A stretch of 7,458 nucleotides of DNA, from NCBI GenBank assembly GCA_030613045.1, contig JAUWMS010000109.1:1-7458 (forward strand), read 5' to 3'. The notes under the pieces are model-generated. The model made no database searches. It was not told the origin of the DNA and was given only the letters and a program-made list of their open reading frames with translations. Positions within the stretch are counted from its first letter, which is position 1; each line of letters opens with the position of its first letter. The position numbers were made by a program, and so were the translations under genes. This DNA comes from Candidatus Latescibacterota bacterium (GTDB taxonomy: Bacteria; Latescibacterota; 4484-107). This document shows, in pieces, positions 1 to 4,897 of the stretch.

Positions 1-2939
1 CAGCGCCAGAGCACCCGATCCTCCTGTTTGAGCACAAAGTCCACCTGTTGTCCGCTTGAGAAATGGAAGGAGATCGGGGCCTCGCGCGCGTTGGTGATCA
101 GGTAGCACATCCGGATCACATCGTCGGCTCCCGCGTAGAAATGCCCATCCGTGATCAGTTCGATCTGCACGCCGTCCTGCACGAAAACCGAGACATTGGC
201 GCTCGGATTCCCGGAGTCTTCCCGGTGCAGGGCAAAGCGGACATCGTTTTGCTCCTGAATGGCATAGATGATCTTTTGCTGAAGCGTATAGCCTTCCCTG
301 AAGGCGGTTACTTCGTACGTGCCTCCGCGATAGAGCCTCTGCAGGAGGAAGCGTCCTTTCTCGTCGGTGACGGTTGTGTACCGCTCGTCGTCCTCTGGGT
401 CGGAAGTTCGGCTTTTGAATGTCACGTCCGCCGTACGCGCGGCCACGTTCGCACGGGGAAGCGGCCGTCCTTCTCCGTCCGTGACCACGCCCGCTATCGT
501 GACCTGCGCGTCAATGGGCGCTTCCCGCTCTACCATGAATTTGGCATAGCTTTGCGTGTCTCTGCGCAGCCCCGCCAAAAATCCGAGGAGGAGAAAGCCG
601 CGCTCGTCCGAATTCAGGGTGCTCAGATCAAGGGTCCCCTCGAAGACTGCGGATGCTCCCTGAGTTAGTGTGATTTTTCCCGGGGGGGACTCGAATTCCC
701 GTCCCCCGGACCAGCGCCAGATCACCTTGCCGGGCCATTCCCAATCGTCATCTGGGCTATATGGGTCTGCTTCTCTGTTGCTTTCCATGGATAATACCAG
801 AAACTCGACGCGCTGGGCGGTGGGGAAGGAGAAGGTTTTGACCTCCTCCCCGAGGTTTATGACGCGATAGCGGAGTTGGACGGTTTCGTCCGCGTTGTAC
901 GCCATCCGATCCATGGCGACTTCGCAGCGCACGCCGTCCCGGATGGTTGCGTTTCGGTTCGGATACTCGTCCTCGAAGGCGATGAGGTAGAGTCGCACGA
1001 AGGTTTCCTTCTCCGTCCGCTCAATCCGGCGGTGCGTGACCTCATATCCCCGCTTTCGGACGGAGATGCCGAGGGTACATCCCACCGGAATTTGGCCGAT
1101 GACGAACCGGCCTTCCGCGTCCGTGGTGGCGGTGTATTCCTGGAAGGGACCGCGCGACGGTGCGATCGCGACGTCGGACTCAGGGCTTTGCACACTATCT
1201 CCCGCGCCGGATGCCGCGCCTTCTCCATCGTCTTCCCCCTTTGTCGAAACGCCGATTTCCGGGATGAGCGGATAGATTTCGGGATAGGCCAGCACCTCTG
1301 CGCCCGGGACGGCTTCGCCGGAATCGTTTGTCACGATGCCCGTCAAAACGCCCATCTCGATCTTCGTCAGAGCGATCTCGACGTACGGGGTGTCATCGGA
1401 CGGGTCCTCAACCTCCGCGTGGGCCGGATCGTATCCCTCCTTGTACGCCCAGAGGACAAAGCGCATATCCAGGTTCACCTCGTCGAGGGTGAACTCCCCG
1501 TTCTCATCCGTCACCGCGTGCCAGGGGCCAAAACGGGTTGGATAGGAGATGATGTCCGACTCGACTTCGACTGTCCGCACCGGGGAGTCCCCTTCCTCAG
1601 AGAATTCTTCCCCGGAAGTCCCCTGTCCCTCAAAGATTTCCACTCTCTCGTCCCACTTCGGAACCGCCATGATGTGCGCTTCGGAGATCGGCGATCCATC
1701 CTCCTTGTTCCTCACGATGCCCCGTATCCGGCCCAATCGGAGCTTCGTCATCGTCAGTTCCGCCTCGTCCGGATCGGAGGTCATTTCCATTTCCAAGAAG
1801 GCCGGGTCGTAGCCCTTTCTCGCGGCGTGGAGAGTAAGGTTCCAGCCCACGGGAATGCCCACGATGACGAAATTTCCGTCGGCGTCCGTCTCCGCGGAGA
1901 AGGATTTGGAAAGCGGCAGCCAGGGTCTGAGGTCGCTCCGCCAAGGCTCCATACTCCCGAAAGAAGATTCCACCGTATCCACGTAGTTGTCCAGATCGGG
2001 ATCCTCCTCGTCCGAAACGGGAAGTTCCGGGAAGCGGTCGAGCCAGCCAAAGTCGGGATAGGCCATCGTCCTGATATCGGCCTTTTCGACGGGATCGCCG
2101 TTCTGATCCAGCACGTGTCCGGTCAGGGTTGCCAACACGGTTTCCGACAGGATGATTTCCACTGGGACCGTCTCGGAGGTGATTACGACCTCCGTCCAGA
2201 CGAGATCGTAGCCCTTTTTGAACGCGCCGATGAGGAAGGTTTCGCCCACCGGCAAATAGTCTAGAGTAAATGCGCCGTTCGCGTCCGTCGTCGTGAAGTG
2301 GGGAGTCAGCAGTGGAACAGGAGGCAACGCTTCATCCGGCTCGTCTGGGTCTGTCGGAAGCGGGCTTATGCCGATGGGATTCCCTTTTCGATAGGCCACG
2401 ATCCGAACGCCGGGAAGGGGCTGTCCGCCCTCATCCACCACCGTGCCCTCGATTTTCCCCAGATCGCCCACCGTGATCTCCGTGGTGGCTTGCGGAGGAC
2501 GCGAAGCAGGACTCGGAGGCCCATATCCATAGCATACCCCCACAATGGTATGGTGGCCCGCGCCTAATCTGGCGTTCTCGCTCGTGTGGGTAAATTCCCA
2601 CGTGTGGCGCTCTCCGGCCGGGATGGTTACGGAGGTGGGGATCGTAGTGAAAGTCCAGTTCCTCTCCCCCCGAATCCACCCGTCAATGATATAGTCCGCC
2701 TGAAGCTCGCTCTGGAATTTCAGGGTGATCTCCTCGTTCCCTTCGTTCGTCGCGGTGATGGTGATCTGGATGTCCTCGCCTTCCTCGTAGTGGGGCTTGT
2801 CCGTGGTCACCTTTAGAGAAAACGAAGCGTCTTGGGCATAGCCGATTGTGGCGGCACTGAGCAGCAAGATCAGACTCAGGATGATTCCTGTGAAACGTGA
2901 ACTGTGAAACGTGAAGGCTGGGCTGAATAGGGTTTTCAT
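1..2939 (-). CDS. Large secreted multidomain protein with BsuPI-like and carboxypeptidase-regulatory-like repeats (3' end outside window)
   Basis: The frame stays open from the ATG at 2939-2937 to the left edge: 979 codons, no stop. Residues 1-36 form a signal peptide (hydrophobic core GIILSLILLLSAATIG, likely cleavage after GYA). Residues 38-158 are a beta domain of BsuPI/CARDB type. Five carboxypeptidase-regulatory-like (PF13620-type) domains follow at about 160-265, 270-397, 402-525, 529-655 and 811-905, sharing G.V.D..G.P..G at the start, TDA.G.F in the middle and a KGYD-like strand near the end. BsuPI-like domains at about 665-800 (VINLGEEV, FPTAQRVEF, WRWSGGREF) and from 920 onward alternate with them. 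Each regulatory-like domain carries a variable, mostly acidic loop before its TDA.G.F motif. An SD (GGAGGA) sits 7 nt before the ATG. The expected location is the periplasm or cell surface, probably as a binding or structural protein. Neither domain type implies catalysis by itself. Any C-terminal sorting signal lies beyond the edge. Confidence 0.92.
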   Translation of the reverse strand, partial: MKTLFSPAFTFHSSRFTGIILSLILLLSAATIGYAQDASFSLKVTTDKPHYEEGEDIQITITATNEGNEEITLKFQSELQADYIIDGWIRGERNWTFTTIPTSVTIPAGERHTWEFTHTSENARLGAGHHTIVGVCYGYGPPSPASRPPQATTEITVGDLGKIEGTVVDEGGQPLPGVRIVAYRKGNPIGISPLPTDPDEPDEALPPVPLLTPHFTTTDANGAFTLDYLPVGETFLIGAFKKGYDLVWTEVVITSETVPVEIILSETVLATLTGHVLDQNGDPVEKADIRTMAYPDFGWLDRFPELPVSDEEDPDLDNYVDTVESSFGSMEPWRSDLRPWLPLSKSFSAETDADGNFVIVGIPVGWNLTLHAARKGYDPAFLEMEMTSDPDEAELTMTKLRLGRIRGIVRNKEDGSPISEAHIMAVPKWDERVEIFEGQGTSGEEFSEEGDSPVRTVEVESDIISYPTRFGPWHAVTDENGEFTLDEVNLDMRFVLWAYKEGYDPAHAEVEDPSDDTPYVEIALTKIEMGVLTGIVTNDSGEAVPGAEVLAYPEIYPLIPEIGVSTKGEDDGEGAASGAGDSVQSPESDVAIAPSRGPFQEYTATTDAEGRFVIGQIPVGCTLGISVRKRGYEVTHRRIERTEKETFVRLYLIAFEDEYPNRNATIRDGVRCEVAMDRMAYNADETVQLRYRVINLGEEVKTFSFPTAQRVEFLVLSMESNREADPYSPDDDWEWPGKVIWRWSGGREFESPPGKITLTQGASAVFEGTLDLSTLNSDERGFLLLGFLAGLRRDTQSYAKFMVEREAPIDAQVTIAGVVTDGEGRPLPRANVAARTADVTFKSRTSDPEDDERYTTVTDEKGRFLLQRLYRGGTYEVTAFREGYTLQQKIIYAIQEQNDVRFALHREDSGNPSANVSVFVQDGVQIELITDGHFYAGADDVIRMCYLITNAREAPISFHFSSGQQVDFVLKQEDRVLWR
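2890..2917 (-). repeat. Heptamer array (TTCACGT/TTCACAG, 4 copies) inside a signal peptide
   Basis: Four consecutive 7-bp units read TTCACGT or TTCACAG on the minus strand. They are translated as residues 8-17 of the large secreted protein (FTFHSSRFTG), directly before the hydrophobic core of its signal peptide. The unit is the same as in the signal peptide of the next gene (4671-4712) and, in opposite orientation, in the gap at 3190-3252. Confidence 0.85.
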
Positions 2940-2946
2940 GATATGT

Positions 2947-2952
2947 TCCTCC
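2947..2952 (-). promoter_or_regulatory. Shine-Dalgarno of the large secreted protein gene
   Basis: The minus strand reads GGAGGA, then a 7-nt spacer, then the ATG at 2939. This fixes the start codon and supports the long open frame to the left edge as a real gene. Confidence 0.85.
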
Positions 2953-2960
2953 ATCGGGTC

Positions 2961-2981
2961 TGGTGATTGGTGATTGGTGAG
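2961..2981 (+). repeat. Short heptamer array TGGTGAT/TGGTGAG (3 copies)
   Basis: Two TGGTGAT units and one TGGTGAG unit lie in perfect 7-bp register in the leader of the large secreted protein gene. They abut and slightly overlap the left arm of the 17-bp inverted repeat. The unit TGGTGAG recurs once immediately after the right arm (3186-3192) and once on the minus strand at 4779-4785. Confidence 0.75.
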
Positions 2982-3012
2982 ATTCTGTCGGAAAATAGAA
3001 TAACACGAAATC

Positions 3013-3028
3013 GTTAAATAAATTTAAC
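3013..3028. promoter_or_regulatory. Perfect AT-rich dyad, possible operator
   Basis: GTTAAAT and ATTTAAC are perfect inverted arms separated by AA. The dyad lies just downstream of the candidate -10 of the large secreted protein gene, where a repressor could overlap the transcription start. In such AT-rich DNA a 7-bp dyad could also be chance. Confidence 0.25.
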
Positions 3029-3030
3029 TT

Positions 3031-3058
3031 AATATAAATAAAAAGATTAACGTCACAA
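3031..3058 (-). promoter_or_regulatory. Candidate promoter for the large secreted protein gene
   Basis: On the minus strand TTGTGA (3058-3053) is followed after 16 nt by TATATT (3036-3031), resembling sigma-70 -35 and -10 boxes. Transcription would start near 3024, giving a leader of about 85 nt before the ATG. The site lies inside the candidate MITE-like segment. CGTCACA (3051-3057) and TGTGACG (3087-3093) form a 7-bp inverted pair around its upstream part. Promoter consensus in this phylum is unknown, so the call is weak. Confidence 0.3.
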
Positions 3059-3189
3059 AGCAACTTCAATATTCTCTCTAAGATGATGTGACGACTTTGG
3101 CGTTATAACTTATTGGTTTCAAAAGAGTTCACGATCTAAGACGTCGCAGCCTAAAGGCTGGATTCCGGCATTTTCCGACAGAATCTGGT

Positions 3190-3252
3190 GAGCCGTATTG
3201 CGTGTTCCGTGTTCCGTGTTGCGTTTCACGTTTCACGTTTTACGTTTCACGT
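3190..3252 (+). repeat. Nine-unit heptamer array (NNNNCGT) downstream of the CARDB/dockerin gene
   Basis: Nine consecutive 7-bp units all end in CGT. They grade from GAGCCGT, ATTGCGT, GTTCCGT and GTTGCGT to TTCACGT and TTTACGT. The TTCACGT part is inverted relative to the copies inside the two signal-peptide coding regions. Read along the genes' own strand, it carries stop codons in every frame. ATTGCGT also occurs in the array at 4834-4889. The array starts three bases after the right arm of the 17-bp inverted repeat. Confidence 0.85.
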
Positions 3253-3289
3253 CTTCTGCAATCTCAGCGGTAAACGAATCCTGCGCAAT

Positions 3290-4729
3290 CTACCTCAGAA
3301 TCACCATCCTTCGCGTAGTTCCGATGATTTTTCCGTTTACCATCAGGCGGTAGAAGTAAACGCCGGACGACACAGAGCGTCCCCCGCGATCTGTTCCATT
3401 CCAGACGATACGTCCTTGTCCTTGATGGGTTGCGCAAACCTTCTGAGTGTATACCTCCCTTCCGAGGTTGTCGTAGATCGCTATGTGGATATTGGAGTCG
3501 TCCGGTTCGGCGATCTCAAATGGAATGATCGTCCTTGCGTTGAAAGGATTCGGAATGTTCTGCATCAGCAGGAATCTCCTTGGCAGCGGAGGATCGGAAT
3601 CTGTTACGTCCGTGCTCTTTAATTCGATGGGGATGGACAGCACATTGTTTGCCTCGGAGGACTCGACCTTTTGGTCGTCGGGATCGGCGACCGCGAAGAT
3701 CTGATGGCTGCCCACAGGAATCCCGTCGGTGCGCCAGACGACGTCGGCTTTTCCGAGACCTCCGTAAGCGCCGGAGACGAGCGATTCTCCGATGAAAACT
3801 CCTCCCTCATCCGGCGGGCCGTCGTAAAACTGTACGGCAAGTTTGCCGACTTCCGCCGCTCCCACGGTGGGGAAGTGCACGGCGATGCGAATCCCGTCCC
3901 CGACGTGAAATGTTCCGGGTTTGAAGACCACGTGATCGGAGTGGTCGAACGCGATCCCGGCCAGCGCGCTTTTCAGATTCAGGTCCATCAGCCGGTCGAA
4001 GACCACGTGGTCGGAATGATCCGCCACCACGCCATCGGGCTGGGGCCGGATATTCGGCGGATCGGGAAAGTCAAGCCCGGCTTCCCAGATGTCGCATACG
4101 GGATTCCAGAGGGCGTCGCCCGGTCGGCTTCCCAACGCCTGCTTTATGATCGTTCGATCCAATGGGTCAATCCGGCCATCCTGATTGAAATCGCCCAACA
4201 AAAACACCGTGCGCTCGAAGCTCAGACGGTTGTTTTTCTCATCGCTTTCGGCGACCTGCCCGTCCGGATCAATCTGGATGGAGATGCGGTTCAGACCGGA
4301 TCGGCCCAAGGTGTCCCATACTTTCTGGAGGATCACCGTTTCGCCCGGTGCGATGCGTGCTACGGTCACGTCCTCTCCGATGGGAGCGCGATCTTTCTCC
4401 GGAGCGCCTTCCTCGTAGAAACGCACCACCGCCTGTTCGGCTTCGGTCGCTCCAAAATTAGTCAGCGCCACCCGGATCGTATCGTAGTCCCCGGCTATCA
4501 GTCCGGAGAGCCCTTTTCCGAAGGTCTCCGTGGCCTGCGCGCCATCCACGATCTCTCCTCTTCCTTCAGAAGCGGACGATACATCCATTATACCGAATCC
4601 GAGGTCCGGCAGATCGGCGTGTGCCTCGTCGGCTGTGCCGATCACCAGCATAGCGCACAGGAGGCAGAAGACGTGAAGCGTGAAGCGTGAAACGTAAAAC
4701 GTAAAGCGTGAAAGGTCAGCGGTATTCAT
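3290..4729 (-). CDS. Secreted CARDB-dockerin-CARDB protein with type-A C-terminal sorting domain
   Basis: This is a complete 479-aa gene. Residues 1-38 are a signal peptide ending in AHA. CARDB domain 1 covers about 71-176 and ends in the family hallmark ESDEKNN. A dockerin-like module follows at about 178-250; its first calcium loop is canonical (DFNQDGRIDPLD, residues 180-191), while its second is interrupted after CDI. CARDB domain 2 covers about 271-368 (ESSEANN). Residues 389-479 match the T9SS type-A/FlgD-like C-terminal domain: QNIPNPFN, YDNLGREV, SGVYFYRL and terminal RRMVILR. The protein should be exported and displayed or released, acting as an adhesion or assembly module; no catalytic domain is visible. 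The start at 4729 is preferred over an in-frame ATG at 4741 because GGAG sits 6 nt before it and overlaps the upstream ATG. The TAG stop is followed by a 350-bp gap. Confidence 0.94.
   Translation of the reverse strand: MNTADLSRFTFYVSRFTLHVFCLLCAMLVIGTADEAHADLPDLGFGIMDVSSASEGRGEIVDGAQATETFGKGLSGLIAGDYDTIRVALTNFGATEAEQAVVRFYEEGAPEKDRAPIGEDVTVARIAPGETVILQKVWDTLGRSGLNRISIQIDPDGQVAESDEKNNRLSFERTVFLLGDFNQDGRIDPLDRTIIKQALGSRPGDALWNPVCDIWEAGLDFPDPPNIRPQPDGVVADHSDHVVFDRLMDLNLKSALAGIAFDHSDHVVFKPGTFHVGDGIRIAVHFPTVGAAEVGKLAVQFYDGPPDEGGVFIGESLVSGAYGGLGKADVVWRTDGIPVGSHQIFAVADPDDQKVESSEANNVLSIPIELKSTDVTDSDPPLPRRFLLMQNIPNPFNARTIIPFEIAEPDDSNIHIAIYDNLGREVYTQKVCATHQGQGRIVWNGTDRGGRSVSSGVYFYRLMVNGKIIGTTRRMVILR
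3923..4021 (-). repeat. In-frame local duplication encoding DHSDHVVF twice
   Basis: Positions 3923-3946 and 3998-4021 match at 21 of 24 bases. They lie 75 bp (25 codons) apart, in frame. They encode DHSDHVVF at residues 237-244, the helix after the second dockerin loop, and again at 262-269, at the entry to the second CARDB domain. This suggests a small internal duplication at the domain junction. Confidence 0.7.
4671..4712 (-). repeat. Heptamer array (TTCACGT-type, 6 copies) inside a signal peptide
   Basis: Six in-register 7-bp units read TTYACGY on the minus strand. They encode most of SRFTFYVSRFTLHVF, between the first six codons and the hydrophobic core of the signal peptide of the CARDB/dockerin protein. 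The repeat supplies the two arginines of the n-region. It is the same unit, orientation and relative position as in the signal peptide of the large secreted protein. Confidence 0.87.
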
Positions 4730-4735
4730 AGGATT

Positions 4736-4739
4736 CTCC
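4736..4739 (-). promoter_or_regulatory. Shine-Dalgarno that decides the start of the CARDB/dockerin gene
   Basis: GGAG lies 6 nt upstream of the ATG at 4729 and overlaps an alternative upstream ATG at 4741. No SD precedes the upstream ATG, so the downstream one is the likely start. Confidence 0.7.
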
Positions 4740-4742
4740 ATA

Positions 4743-4775
4743 GCTTAAGTAGTTTTCCCGAAGCTTTCGTTAAGC
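4743..4775 (-). promoter_or_regulatory. Weak leader stem-loop before the CARDB/dockerin gene
   Basis: GCTTAA and TTAAGC are perfect 6-bp inverted arms separated by 21 nt. The structure ends 2 nt before the upstream ATG that overlaps the SD, so if it forms in RNA it could influence ribosome access. The stem is short and AT-rich, so this is tentative. Confidence 0.2.
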
Positions 4776-4785
4776 AATCTCACCA

Positions 4786-4814
4786 GATGTGACGGAGTTC
4801 AACTCCATCACATC
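4786..4814 (-). terminator. Strong 13-bp hairpin between the CHAT and CARDB/dockerin genes
   Basis: In minus-strand RNA, GAUGUGA then U then GGAGU pairs with ACUCC then G then UCACAUC around a UGA loop. This gives 13 consecutive pairs including one U-G wobble. On the plus strand the same position is a C/A mismatch, so the structure favours the genes' own transcript. It lies 84 nt after the CHAT stop codon. The sequence after it (UGGUGAGAUUGC) is not a U-run, so a classical intrinsic terminator is not certain. It may instead be an attenuator, an mRNA 3'-end stabiliser or a palindromic repeat. Confidence 0.5.
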
Positions 4815-4833
4815 CCCGTATGGTCTTTCGTCC

Positions 4834-4889
4834 ATTGCGTATTGCGTGCCACTTTGCATTTTGTATTTTGCATTTTGTATTTTTCATTG
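4834..4889 (+). repeat. Eight-unit heptamer array downstream of the CHAT gene
   Basis: Eight consecutive units hold a 7-bp register: ATTGCGT twice, GCCACTT, then alternating TGCATTT and TGTATTT, and a final TTCATTG. The array ends 8 bp before the CHAT stop codon. The ATTGCGT unit is shared with the array at 3190-3252, which lies in the same position relative to its own upstream gene. Confidence 0.85.
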
Positions 4890-4897
4890 GGGTTCAC

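Larger units (their letters stand above)
2980..3186. mobile_element. Candidate MITE-like element with 17-bp terminal inverted repeats
   Basis: The left end AGATTCTGTCGGAAAAT (2980-2996) is the exact reverse complement of the right end ATTTTCCGACAGAATCT (3170-3186). The 173 bp between them contain no gene and are strikingly AT-rich on the left side. GGTG flanks both ends (2976-2979 and 3187-3190) and could be a 4-bp target duplication. However, the left copy is also part of a heptamer array, so this is ambiguous. Size, perfect terminal repeats and lack of coding fit a non-autonomous miniature element. The alternative is a pair of inverted regulatory or repeat sequences that arose locally. No transposase is visible in the window. 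Confidence 0.42.
2940..3289. other. 350-bp intergenic region, no gene seen
   Basis: This gap lies between the stop of the CARDB/dockerin gene and the start of the large secreted protein gene. From right to left it holds a nine-unit heptamer array (3190-3252), the right arm of a 17-bp inverted repeat (3170-3186), a small hairpin (CAGCC-TAAA-GGCTG, 3147-3160), a very AT-rich stretch (about 2997-3060) with a candidate promoter and dyad, the left arm of the inverted repeat (2980-2996), a short TGGTGAT heptamer array, and the SD. I see no convincing coding frame on either strand and no canonical hairpin-plus-T-run terminator. Confidence 0.75.

Noticed and set aside
680..713. A GC-rich partly palindromic stretch followed by ACCA, resembling the T-arm and end of a tRNA
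   Set aside because: No TTC-type T-loop, acceptor, D-arm or anticodon arm can be assembled. The bases code in frame for WRWSGGREFESPP, which matches the expected BsuPI-like motif.
876..2264. A 462-codon open frame on the plus strand
   Set aside because: It lies entirely opposite the large secreted protein gene. Its translation shows no recognisable domain and is rich in Arg, His and Gly, typical of an antisense shadow of GC-rich coding DNA.
2683..3069. A 128-codon minus-strand frame starting in the AT-rich gap
   Set aside because: It overlaps the start of the large secreted protein gene in another frame. It runs through the AT-rich inverted-repeat segment and heptamer repeat and ends with no recognisable domain; the ATG at 2939 with its SD explains the region better.
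3190..3252. Tandem repeats considered as a CRISPR array
   Set aside because: Units are 7 bp with no spacers, and no cas genes are present.
3671..4690. A 339-codon open frame on the plus strand
   Set aside because: It is opposite the CARDB/dockerin gene, which has clear domains, a signal peptide and an SD. The plus frame has none of these.
4739..4741. Upstream ATG as the start of the CARDB/dockerin gene
   Set aside because: It overlaps the GGAG that serves the ATG at 4729 and has no SD of its own.
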